The notes beneath the pieces are model-generated. The model did no database searches and was not told where the DNA came from. It worked only from the letters and a program-made list of their open reading frames with translations. Positions 54,263-62,491 of a stretch of DNA of 64,000 nucleotides are shown here, piece after piece. Made by a program: the position numbers and the translations under genes. The DNA lies in contig JARVGH010000004.1 of NCBI GenBank assembly GCA_029762755.1, forward strand, positions 213,944-277,943, given 5' to 3'. Each line of letters starts with the position of its first letter. Position 1 is the first letter of the stretch. The stretch is from Candidatus Bathyarchaeum tardum (GTDB taxonomy: Archaea > Thermoproteota > Bathyarchaeia > Bathyarchaeales > Bathyarchaeaceae).

Positions 54263-54343
54263 ATTGAATTCAGACTCCTTAAGAACATAAACAATTATAT
54301 CACTATTACAACTCCCATTAAAATAACTGATTGTGTGAATCCC

Positions 54344-55597
54344 ATGCCAAAACTAAACAAAATCGCAGTTATCGACTGTCAAATGGCAGGCGTCGCAGGA
54401 GATATGGTTTTAGCAGCTCTACTTGACCTTGGAGCAAACAAAAACAAAGTAACTACAGCCATAAAGTCGTTGGAAAACCCAAATTACGGATATGAAAAAA
54501 TTTCAATTAACCTCAAACGAACAATGAGTAAAGACGTTAAAGCAACAACAATTGACGTAACCGCCAAAACTGTTTTGCATATGCAGGGTTCCAAACTAAT
54601 AGAAATTGTAGAAACTTGCTCTCAAAATTTGGACATTTCAACAAAAGCAAAACAGTTTGCTTCAAACACGATACGGACACTTGTTGGAGCAGAAGCAAAG
54701 ATACACAACACAAGCATGGACCATACCCACATGCATGAAGTGGGACTTGTGGACACTGCAGCAGAGATCATAGGTGCTGCAGTTGCTTTAGATGATCTTG
54801 GATTGTTTGATGCTAAAATCTATTCAACCCCAGTTTCCGTTGGGGGTGGATTGTTCAAATTTTCTCATGGCACCATGTCCAGTCCAGCTCCAGCAACTCT
54901 TGCAATTTTTCAGTCTAAACAGTTTGCAATTCAAGGGGGACCAATCGAAAAGGAGCTTGCTACACCAACAGGAGCAGCAATACTGGTTAATTTAGTTGAT
55001 GAGGTCAGCCGTTTTTATCCCGCAATAGTGCCCGTGAAAGTTGGTTATGGTGCAGGAACTAAAACCTTTGAAGGTGTCCCAAATGTTTTGCGTATTACTA
55101 TTGGGAATAATGTGGATTATGGGCTTTTGAAAGAAGAAGTTGCTGTTTTGGAAACAAACCTTGACGATGTTACTGGAGAAATTCTTGGACATACTATCGA
55201 AGTATTGACCCAAGAGGGGGCAAAAGATGTAACCGTGCTTTCGGGGGTAACCAAAAAGAGCAGACCTAATCAGATTCTAAAAGTGATAGCCGATAAAGCA
55301 GATGTTGAACATTTATCCCGGGTAATTATGGATGAAACTGGGACTCTTGGTGTTAGAATTTGCTCTTGTGAAAGACTTGTAATTAACCGTGAACTTGTTC
55401 AACTGGAATTGCCACTGGATAGCACAACGGAAAAAGTAACAGTTAAAGTTGCCAAAGACACCAACGGAGAAATTCTTAGGGTTAAACCTGAATTTGAAGA
55501 TGTTAAACGAATATCAAAGAAAACAAAAAAACCTGCAAGAGAAATCGCAGAGTTAATCAGGTTAAGAGCCCAGAAAGTTCTAACTAAAAAAAGGTGA
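54344..55597 (+). CDS. larC: LarC, nickel insertase of the nickel-pincer nucleotide
   Basis: LarC inserts nickel into the pincer cofactor with use of CTP. The 417-residue protein starts at ATG 54344 and has DCQMAGVAGDMVLAALLDLG near the start, the histidine-rich MDHTHMHEVGLVDTAAEIIGA block near residue 125, and later NLDDVTGEILG. In Lactobacillus plantarum LarC is made by ribosomal frameshifting. Here it is one open frame with no shift needed. It is followed by larE after six bases. Confidence 0.93.
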   Translation: MPKLNKIAVIDCQMAGVAGDMVLAALLDLGANKNKVTTAIKSLENPNYGYEKISINLKRTMSKDVKATTIDVTAKTVLHMQGSKLIEIVETCSQNLDISTKAKQFASNTIRTLVGAEAKIHNTSMDHTHMHEVGLVDTAAEIIGAAVALDDLGLFDAKIYSTPVSVGGGLFKFSHGTMSSPAPATLAIFQSKQFAIQGGPIEKELATPTGAAILVNLVDEVSRFYPAIVPVKVGYGAGTKTFEGVPNVLRITIGNNVDYGLLKEEVAVLETNLDDVTGEILGHTIEVLTQEGAKDVTVLSGVTKKSRPNQILKVIADKADVEHLSRVIMDETGTLGVRICSCERLVINRELVQLELPLDSTTEKVTVKVAKDTNGEILRVKPEFEDVKRISKKTKKPAREIAELIRLRAQKVLTKKR

Positions 55598-55603
55598 TTT
55601 CCA

Positions 55604-56428
55604 GTGGAAAATCTGACCAAAAAAGTTGACGAAATTAAACATTTTATTGCAAACAAAGGAAAAAACGGTGTAGTAATAGCTTTTTCTGGCGGAGTGGATA
55701 GCACAACCCTTGCGGCATTATGTTACGAGGTTCTGGGACCAAAAGCAGTTGCTGTAACTGCAATATCCCCAACTTACACAACTAAAGAATTGGAAGATTC
55801 AGAAAATGCTGCAAAACAAATCGGAATAAAACAACACATAGTGAAAACGTATGAGTTGTCAAATGAAAATTTTAGAAAGAATCCCGAAAACCGTTGTTAT
55901 TTTTGTAAAAAAGAGTTACTAAAACAAATGCAAGAAATTGCAAAAAAACTAGGATTTAAAGCCATCTTTGAGGGAACTAACTTCAGTGAGTTAACTGGAC
56001 ACAGACCAGGTTTTGTGGCAGTTCAAGAATCAAAAAACGTTTACAGCCCATGGGCAGCCAACAAGTTCACCCGTCAAGAAATTCGGTTAGTAGCTAAAGG
56101 TTTGGGGTTATCTGTTTTTAATAAGCCATCTAATGCGTGTTTGGCGTCTAGAATACCTTTTAATGAACAAATTACTGCTGAAAAACTAGATAGAATCGCC
56201 CAAGCAGAGCAGATAATTCGAAACCTCACGGGCGTAACACAGCTACGAGTTCGAGACCATAACAGCTTTGCCCGAATTGAAGTTCCAAAAAATGAAATCA
56301 ACCTTTTCAGTAAAAATGAAGTGTTGGATAAAATCGTTAAAGAATTGAAAGCAATAGGATTCAAGTTTGTTACAGTTGACCTTGAGGGTTACCGCACAGG
56401 AAGTATGCTTGGAACTTTGGACAATTAG
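55604..56428 (+). CDS. larE: LarE, ATP-dependent sulfur transferase of nickel-pincer synthesis
   Basis: LarE activates the pyridinium carboxylates by adenylation and inserts sulfur. The 274-residue PP-loop protein has the SGGVDSTTL ATP-pyrophosphatase loop at about 28-36, RCYFCKKELL (Cys pair) and KPSNACLASRIPF with another Cys. It starts at GTG behind AGGTGAT. Some LarE proteins sacrifice a Cys as sulfur donor and others use an iron-sulfur cluster. The Cys placement suggests one of these, but I cannot decide which. It is transcribed with larC. Confidence 0.93.
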   Translation: MENLTKKVDEIKHFIANKGKNGVVIAFSGGVDSTTLAALCYEVLGPKAVAVTAISPTYTTKELEDSENAAKQIGIKQHIVKTYELSNENFRKNPENRCYFCKKELLKQMQEIAKKLGFKAIFEGTNFSELTGHRPGFVAVQESKNVYSPWAANKFTRQEIRLVAKGLGLSVFNKPSNACLASRIPFNEQITAEKLDRIAQAEQIIRNLTGVTQLRVRDHNSFARIEVPKNEINLFSKNEVLDKIVKELKAIGFKFVTVDLEGYRTGSMLGTLDN

Positions 56429-56535
56429 AAGGGCAAGGGGTAACAATTTAACTCTAAAGTGTTTTAATGGAAAATCAATTAAGTTTAATAGCTTCTTTTA
56501 GGTCAATACTCCATTGAATCTTGGAGGAAGAAAGT

Positions 56536-57150
56536 TTGAGTGACCAAGCCCAAGGACGATATTACATGCCCGGAGCTACCACAGTAGGTCTAGTTTTTGA
56601 TGGTGGAGTAATTTTAGCTTCCGAAAAACGAGTTACTTATGGCTCCATGGTAATGAGCAAAACTGGAAAGAAGGTTTTTAAAATCGCTGAAAAAGTCGGT
56701 GTAGCATGTGCAGGGTTGGTCTCGGACATGCAAATTTTGGCAAGAGAAATCTCCGCCCAGGCAACACTCTTCACGTTAGACACAAAACGCCCCATGAGCG
56801 TAAAAGCAGCATCCAAAGTCACAGCAAACGTTTTGTTCAACAGACGAATGTACCCGTTATATATCCAAACAATTGTGGGGGGAATGGATGGCGATGGAGC
56901 TGCAATATATGTGCTTGATGTTTTGGGTTCCCTTTTGCCCGACGATTATGCAGCAGTAGGAACTGGAGCCACCATGGCAACTGGTGTTCTGGAACAAGGC
57001 TACAGAACAAAAATGTCCTTAGAAGAAGCAAAAGAATTAACTCTGAAATCAATAAAATCTGCAGTTCGCAGAGATTCCATGAGCGGTGACGGCGTGGATT
57101 TGATGGTTATTACAAAAGATGGGGTTCAAGAAGAAACCGTCAACTTTTGA
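56536..57150 (+). CDS. psmB: Proteasome beta subunit
   Basis: The catalytic beta subunit of the archaeal 20S proteasome is 204 residues long. It starts at TTG 56536 behind GGAGG, and the short propeptide of 14 residues ends in YMPGA. The mature protein begins with TTVGLVFDGGVILASEKR, in which the Thr becomes the N-terminal nucleophile and the Asp and Lys follow at the normal spacing. GDGAAIYVLD and SVRR-like blocks follow (AVRRDSMSGDGVD). Paired alpha subunits are not in this window. Confidence 0.96.
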   Translation: MSDQAQGRYYMPGATTVGLVFDGGVILASEKRVTYGSMVMSKTGKKVFKIAEKVGVACAGLVSDMQILAREISAQATLFTLDTKRPMSVKAASKVTANVLFNRRMYPLYIQTIVGGMDGDGAAIYVLDVLGSLLPDDYAAVGTGATMATGVLEQGYRTKMSLEEAKELTLKSIKSAVRRDSMSGDGVDLMVITKDGVQEETVNF

Positions 57151-57259
57151 GTGACAACATACTAGATCAATCCGATTTTTCCTTTTTTCAAACCCTTTTT
57201 GTTCAAAAACCTTATACTTATGTAGGGTTGATTTTGCAAGTAGTCAGAGGCAACATAAC

Positions 57260-57877
57260 GTGAAATTTCAGTTGACACTAGAAGAAGGAAAGTTTCTAGT
57301 GAACCTTGCAAGGCAAACAGTTACAACTTACCTTGAAACAGGAAGAATCCTACAAGTTCCTGCAAATGTTTCAACCAAACTAATGGAGCCCTGTGGCGTT
57401 TTTGTTACCTTGAATAGTATCGCCAAGAAAACAAAATGTTTGAGAGGCTGCATTGGTTTGCCGTATCCGACATCACCCCTTGTTAAGGCAGTAATCGAAG
57501 CAGCGGTTAGTGCAGCAACACAGGACCCACGTTTTCCTCCAGTTGATGTTCAAGAACTCGACAATATAGTTTTTGAAGTCAGCGTATTAACTCCCCCTGA
57601 GCTTGTTAAAGTTGAAAAACCAACTGATTATCCGTCGAAAATCAAGGTAGGACGAGACGGATTGATACTTGAGCAGGGTTACCATAAGGGTTTATTGTTG
57701 CCGCAGGTTCCGGTTGAGTGGAACTGGGAAGTTGAAGAGTTTTTGTGCCAAACTGCCATGAAAGCAGGGGTGCCCCCTGATTCTTGGTTGTTAAAAGGCA
57801 CCAAAATTTATCGTTTTGAAGCAATTATTTTTGAGGAACGTGCACCCAAAGGCGATGTGGAACAAAAAGAAATCTGA
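57260..57877 (+). CDS. AMMECR1-domain protein
   Basis: The 205-residue protein has an AMMECR1 domain: [35 protein letters not shown] and then [13 protein letters not shown], with [12 protein letters not shown] later. Archaeal copies are widespread, with unknown function and often a possible redox link. It starts at GTG. It lies between psmB and the glycosyltransferase on the same strand. Confidence 0.92.
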   Translation: MKFQLTLEEGKFLVNLARQTVTTYLETGRILQVPANVSTKLMEPCGVFVTLNSIAKKTKCLRGCIGLPYPTSPLVKAVIEAAVSAATQDPRFPPVDVQELDNIVFEVSVLTPPELVKVEKPTDYPSKIKVGRDGLILEQGYHKGLLLPQVPVEWNWEVEEFLCQTAMKAGVPPDSWLLKGTKIYRFEAIIFEERAPKGDVEQKEI

Positions 57878-57891
57878 AGGAAACTAAAGTC

Positions 57892-59067
57892 ATGCGTGTT
57901 TTTTTTACGCCATCTGGGGCGGGTTTGGGTCATGTTGGTCGTTGTATTCCCATAGCAAGGAAATTGCAACAGCAAGGAGCTGAACTGCTGTTTTCAACGT
58001 ATAATGAAGGCTTCAAATACGTTCAAAAAGAAGGATTCAAAGTCATAGAGGCTCCCGATATTGGAGTTCAAGTTAAACCTGATGGAAGTATCGATTTTAG
58101 GTTAACAACAGTTGACCCCGGACCGTTTTTGACAGTTTACAAGATCGCAAAACAAATAGACGCAGAAATCGATTACATACAAGCTTTCGACCCCGACATT
58201 GTAGTTTCAGACTCTAGGGCATCTTCTTTAGTTGCTGCAAAATTTTTGGATGTTCCCCGAGTTTGCATTTTAAACCAGTTTCAAGTGTTTATTCCGCGAC
58301 GAAACAGATTCCTTAAACTTGCACGAATAGCAGACGCCACCACGTTAACTTTGGTAGGAAAAGTATGGGCAGAAGTAAACCATATAATGGTTCCAGATTT
58401 TCCTCCCCCTTATACGATTTCAAACAAAAATCTGCACATTCCAAAGGCATACCATAAAAAAATAAAGTTCATTGGTCCGATTCTTCCGGTAAGCCCAGAA
58501 GATTTGCCAGAAAAAATGCATCTTCGAAAAAAGCTTGGGTTACCTGAGGATAAACCAATCATTTTTGCCCCCATCAGTGGACCACCAAAAGAACGTGCAT
58601 ATTTTACTGGTTTGCTTCGACAAATATTTACCCAGTTTCCCCACGATTACCATATAATTATGTCCCTTGGCTACCCAAACGTGAAAGCAGAAACATCAGT
58701 TAACGGAAACTTGATAGTCTACGGATGGATTCCAAATCGTTTTGAATACCTCAAAGCCTGCGACATCGTCATTTCCAGAGGTGGACACGGAACCCTATCT
58801 CAGTCAATTTGTTACGGAAAACCAACAATCCTTATTCCTACACCCAGCCACACTGAACAATTTAACAACGCAGAAAAAACAATAGAACTTGGCGTCACAG
58901 AAATGATAACACAAGAAGACCTCAACAAACAGACCTTGCTGTGTGCAGTTCAAAAACTGTTAACAAACAAGTATCAAGAAAACTCACAACAACTCCAAAC
59001 AAAAATCAAAGACTGGAACGGTTTAGAAATCGCCACAAAAATAATCACAGAAACAGCAAAGAAATAA
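57892..59067 (+). CDS. GT1/GT28-type glycosyltransferase, MurG-like
   Basis: The 391-residue GT-B protein starts with the acceptor-side motif GAGLGHVGRCIPIARKL. It has the C-terminal sugar-nucleotide site RGGHGTLSQSICYGKPTILIPTPSHTEQFNNA. That pattern fits UDP-GlcNAc or UDP-glucose transferases in lipid or N-glycan synthesis. Some archaeal members act in glycolipid or dolichol-linked sugar steps. The acceptor is unknown. It begins 14 bp after the AMMECR1 gene. Confidence 0.87.
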   Translation: MRVFFTPSGAGLGHVGRCIPIARKLQQQGAELLFSTYNEGFKYVQKEGFKVIEAPDIGVQVKPDGSIDFRLTTVDPGPFLTVYKIAKQIDAEIDYIQAFDPDIVVSDSRASSLVAAKFLDVPRVCILNQFQVFIPRRNRFLKLARIADATTLTLVGKVWAEVNHIMVPDFPPPYTISNKNLHIPKAYHKKIKFIGPILPVSPEDLPEKMHLRKKLGLPEDKPIIFAPISGPPKERAYFTGLLRQIFTQFPHDYHIIMSLGYPNVKAETSVNGNLIVYGWIPNRFEYLKACDIVISRGGHGTLSQSICYGKPTILIPTPSHTEQFNNAEKTIELGVTEMITQEDLNKQTLLCAVQKLLTNKYQENSQQLQTKIKDWNGLEIATKIITETAKK

Positions 59068-59074
59068 AAGTTGG

Positions 59075-59686
59075 TTATTTTCTAAATTTCATTCCAAGGA
59101 CGTATAGTTCAGCACTTTTGCTTCGGCTGGCTTTTGGTTTTATTAGTTTTACGAAGCTGAAATGGCGTTTTATGTCTTTAATGAAATTGTTTGTTGTGCT
59201 GCCTTGAAAGACTTTAACAAAAAAGTTTCCGCCAGGTCGAAGAAGTGAAACCGCAATGTTTAGGGATTGAGTTGCTAGATCAATTTGTCGAGCGTGGTCA
59301 AGTTCCCAGGTTCCTGAAACGTTGGGTGCAACATCTGAAACAACTACATCAGGGGCATGGGGCAGCAACTGCAAAATTTTTTGCATAATTTCTTGTTGGG
59401 TAACGTCGCCAACAATTGCTAAGGCGTTTGGTGCATCAAAAGGGGCAATTTTTTTCAGGTCAACTGCTAAAACAAAACCTGAACCTTCAACTAACCGCAG
59501 AGCTGCTTGGGTCCAACCCCCAGGGGCAGCACCTAAATCTACCACTACGTGTCCGGGTTTTATGAAATTGTAGCGTTGTACTGCTTGAATAAGTTTAAAA
59601 TAGGCTCGTGAACGCAGGTTTTCTGCTTTTGCTTTACGGTAATAGAATTCGTTTTTTCGTTCGTTTACCCATGCACTTCCTGGCAA
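59075..59686 (-). CDS. rlmE: FtsJ/RlmE-family 2'-O-ribose methyltransferase
   Basis: The 203-residue methyltransferase modifies ribose in rRNA or tRNA using SAM. It has the K-D-K-E architecture: RSRAYFKLIQ (first Lys), VVDLGAAPGGWTQ (SAM motif I), SDVAPNVSGTWELDH (Asp) and FFVKVFQG (second Lys). The family is RlmE/FtsJ and Trm7 like, so the target could be large-subunit rRNA or a tRNA anticodon loop. It starts at TTG, two bases after the stop of the TFE-beta gene. Confidence 0.93.
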   Translation of the reverse strand: MPGSAWVNERKNEFYYRKAKAENLRSRAYFKLIQAVQRYNFIKPGHVVVDLGAAPGGWTQAALRLVEGSGFVLAVDLKKIAPFDAPNALAIVGDVTQQEIMQKILQLLPHAPDVVVSDVAPNVSGTWELDHARQIDLATQSLNIAVSLLRPGGNFFVKVFQGSTTNNFIKDIKRHFSFVKLIKPKASRSKSAELYVLGMKFRK

Positions 59687-59688
59687 GC

Positions 59689-60066
59689 CTAGATTTCACC
59701 AGAAGTTTCCAGTTCAGGCAATTCCACACCCAAAATCCACGCAGTGAGCATCTTGCATTCGTGGGGAGAAATTGGACCCCAAGCACCACATCGGGCATCG
59801 TTTGGGCACATCAAACACGGAGAATCAATTATTGTATTAAGAGATGCAGGTTTACGTTTAGTGAAAAGACGATAAGTCCATCGTCCTTCATGGAGTTCTT
59901 TGTCTCGAAGGATCAAACCTTTTGTTTCAAGTTTCAGGGCGATTCTGCTGCCTTCCCTGCTGGTTGCATCAAGTTCTCGCCATAGTTCAGATTGAAGTAC
60001 ACCATCAGTTCCACTGTTGGAAATGACCTCTAAGGCTTTATATTCAAGTTCGTTGCGTCTGGGCAT
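59689..60066 (-). CDS. TFE-beta / RPC39 (RPC34)-like transcription factor with 4Fe-4S cluster
   Basis: The 125-residue protein has an N-terminal winged helix (ELEYKALEVISNSGTDGVLQ, then LWRELDATSREGSRIALKLE). The C-terminal cysteine motif has Cys84, 87, 93 and 104 (CLMCP, CGAWGPISPHEC). That pattern is the iron-sulfur site of archaeal TFE-beta and of eukaryotic RPC39. TFE-beta partners TFE-alpha to open promoters. I start at the ATG at 60066, with GGAT ten bases upstream. An ATG at 60111 is also open. Confidence 0.88.
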   Translation of the reverse strand: MPRRNELEYKALEVISNSGTDGVLQSELWRELDATSREGSRIALKLETKGLILRDKELHEGRWTYRLFTKRKPASLNTIIDSPCLMCPNDARCGAWGPISPHECKMLTAWILGVELPELETSGEI

Positions 60067-60276
60067 GTAAATTCGATCCTTTGAACGTTCGTAAATATAA
60101 GGGCACATCAACCCATAAAAATGTGTAGGCTTTTTGCCTCAATTAGACAAGTAGTAGTAAAAAATATGTAATCAAACTTTCTAACAAAATTACGAAACGT
60201 TTTAACATTCCCAAGCAAAATATGCTTTCTTGGTAAACTACAAAATATTAACACAGACTTGGGAGGAACACAATTC

Positions 60277-61317
60277 TTGCCACAAAAAGCTTCAACAGAC
60301 TCTTACTGTTTGGGCATCGAATCCACAGCAGACGATTTCGGTGCAGCAATAGTAACTTTTGACGGCAAGGTTCTCTCAAACGCAAACAACGCATACATGC
60401 CCGAAGAAGGAGGAATCCATCCTCGAGAAGCAGCTAGACATCATGCTGAAGTTTCCGAAATGGTTCTTAAACAAGCCTTTGAAACAGCACAAGTAAAACC
60501 TAACGAAATTAGTTTAGTAGCCTTTGCCCAAGGACCAGGATTAGGCCCTTGTCTACGAACGGGCGCAACTGCAGCGCGGGCTTTGGCGTCATATCTTGAT
60601 GTTCCTTTGGTTGGAGTTAACCATTGTGTAGGCCACATTGAAATTGGCAAACTGGCAACAGGAGCAACAGACCCAGTTACCCTGTATGCTTCAGGAGGAA
60701 ACACCATAGTTTCGGCCTTTGAAGCAAAACGATACAGAATTTTTGGAGAAACCCTAGACATTGCAATCGGAAACTGTTTGGACGTTTTTGCCAGGGCAGC
60801 TGGACTCAAACAAGGGCACGGAGCACCCTTTGGGGCAGTAGTTGAAAAACTAGCAAAGAACGGCAAAAACTTTGTTCCCCTTCCTTACACTGTAAAGGGA
60901 ATGGACCTTTCGTTTAGTGGACTTCACACTGCTGCTGTTCAGGCGTTTCAGACAAACAAGTATTCTATAGAAGACATTTGTTTTAGCCTGCAAGAAGTCG
61001 CTTTTGGCATGTTAACCGAAGTAACTGAACGGGCACTAGCGCATACAGAAAAACCTGAAGTATTGTTAACTGGAGGAGTAGCAGCTAACAAGCGATTGCA
61101 AGAGATGCTAAAAGTAGTTGCAGAAGAGCATGGTGCACGGTTTTGTGTGGTCCCCATCAAACTTGCTGCCGATAATGGAGCAATGATTGCATGGGCGGGT
61201 GTTCTTGCATACAGTAGTGGCATTTCTACTCCTGTGGAAAAAAGTTTAGTTAACGTAAAATGGCGTCTAGAAGAAGTTGTTGCCCCTTGGGTGGAGGAAA
61301 AAAATGCTGCTGATTAA
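60277..61317 (+). CDS. kae1: KEOPS subunit Kae1 (Qri7/TsaD family), tRNA t6A synthesis
   Basis: Kae1 transfers threonylcarbamoyl to A37 of tRNAs. The 346-residue protein starts at TTG behind GGGAGG. It has GIESTADDFGAAIV at the N-terminus, the metal-binding HPREAARHHAEV, and GPGLGPCLRTG with SGGNTIVSAF. Its end overlaps the bud32 gene by 14 bases. In many euryarchaea Kae1 and Bud32 are fused, but here they are separate. Confidence 0.96.
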   Translation: MPQKASTDSYCLGIESTADDFGAAIVTFDGKVLSNANNAYMPEEGGIHPREAARHHAEVSEMVLKQAFETAQVKPNEISLVAFAQGPGLGPCLRTGATAARALASYLDVPLVGVNHCVGHIEIGKLATGATDPVTLYASGGNTIVSAFEAKRYRIFGETLDIAIGNCLDVFARAAGLKQGHGAPFGAVVEKLAKNGKNFVPLPYTVKGMDLSFSGLHTAAVQAFQTNKYSIEDICFSLQEVAFGMLTEVTERALAHTEKPEVLLTGGVAANKRLQEMLKVVAEEHGARFCVVPIKLAADNGAMIAWAGVLAYSSGISTPVEKSLVNVKWRLEEVVAPWVEEKNAAD

Positions 61318-61942
61318 AAAAGGCGCTGAAGCCAGTTTATACAAGGAAACTTGGCACAATCGTCAGGTTATCATGAAAAAGCGTCATCCAAAACAGTATC
61401 GGATTCCAGAATTAGACAAAATGATTCGGTCCCAAAGGACTGTACATGAACCCCACATAATGCACAAAGCCAAAGAAGCAGGAGTTCCTACACCAACAAT
61501 TTTTATGGTCGACATTGCAGAAGCAAACATAGTTATGGAGTTTGTAGAAGGACAACAAATCAAAGAAGTATTAAACAACATCTCCAAACAAGAAAGGTTC
61601 AACTTGTGCAAAGTTATCGGGAAAATGATTGGTCGACTTCACAAAAATGGAATAATTCACGGGGATCTCACAACCTCAAACATGATATTAACTCCCTATG
61701 GAAAGGTAGTTTTCATCGATTTTGGATTAAGTGAACGTTCAACAGAGCTGGAACCCAAAGGCGTAGATCTTCATCTCATGAAGCGAACCCTGCAAAGTAG
61801 CCACTACAAGCATGCGAAAGAATCTTTCAAAGCAGTAATGGACGGATATGCCCAATCAGTAGGACACGAAGAAACAAAACAAATTATCAAAAAAATCAAA
61901 GAAATCGAAAAACGCGGACGATACGTAGCTGATAGAGAATAA
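61304..61942 (+). CDS. bud32: KEOPS subunit Bud32, serine/threonine kinase-like
   Basis: Bud32 is the small atypical kinase/ATPase of the KEOPS complex. The 212-residue protein starts at ATG 61304 behind GGAGG within the end of kae1. It has an N-terminal AEASLYKE loop, IIHGDLTTSNMI (catalytic loop), FIDFGLSE (DFG-like) and a C-terminal RGRYVADRE, a Bud32 hallmark. Overlap of 14 bp with kae1 indicates translational coupling. Confidence 0.95.
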   Translation: MLLIKKGAEASLYKETWHNRQVIMKKRHPKQYRIPELDKMIRSQRTVHEPHIMHKAKEAGVPTPTIFMVDIAEANIVMEFVEGQQIKEVLNNISKQERFNLCKVIGKMIGRLHKNGIIHGDLTTSNMILTPYGKVVFIDFGLSERSTELEPKGVDLHLMKRTLQSSHYKHAKESFKAVMDGYAQSVGHEETKQIIKKIKEIEKRGRYVADRE

Positions 61943-62023
61943 TTTTTTAAAAAAAAAAAAGAAAAGTGAGAGTTACACAATTAGTTCGAACATGTCTTGC
62001 ACAGTGCAATTTAGACCATTTGA

Positions 62024-62452
62024 TTAACCAAAGGGTCTGTAGTCTCTCATTTTGCCTATTTTGTCTCCCAGATATCCCCCTAGAATTATGGCTAATATGG
62101 TGGTCATGATGAATGCGGGCAAATCGCCGGTGATTGGGCTAAGAATGCTGCTGGAGAGAAAACTAATTGCCACTGCAAGGGGAAAACCGATAACGCCCAC
62201 GCCTATGAATATCCAGATTTTTCTCCACAGAGATGATGAAGGAATTGTGCGAATGTAATAGGCTGCTGCTATGGCAATACTGGCAATTGCTGCGTATATT
62301 AACAGTTTTGTGATTTCAGTCACTCCTAGATATACCAGCACACCAAAAATAACCAACATTACTACAAATGGTATTAGAACGAAGAGAAACAAGTAGCTCC
62401 TACAGCTTCTCTTCCACCAGCCAGGTTTTGTATAATCGTTCAACTGTTTCAC
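62024..62452 (-). CDS. Small four-helix membrane protein next to the rhodanese/halocin-like gene
   Basis: The 142-residue protein starts at GTG with GGGGAA just upstream. It has about four hydrophobic segments (YLFLFVLIPFVVMLVIFGVLV, TKLLIYAAIASIAIAAAY, IWIFIGVGVIGFPLAVAIS, PAFIMTTILAIILGGYLG) and a basic tail. It follows the rhodanese/halocin-like gene on the same strand by 39 bases, suggesting an operon. Immunity or export for a peptide is one possibility, but there is no family evidence. Confidence 0.7.
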   Translation of the reverse strand: MKQLNDYTKPGWWKRSCRSYLFLFVLIPFVVMLVIFGVLVYLGVTEITKLLIYAAIASIAIAAAYYIRTIPSSSLWRKIWIFIGVGVIGFPLAVAISFLSSSILSPITGDLPAFIMTTILAIILGGYLGDKIGKMRDYRPFG

Positions 62453-62491
62453 TTCCCCATGTCATTACCTTTTTTTGGAATTTAAATAGTC

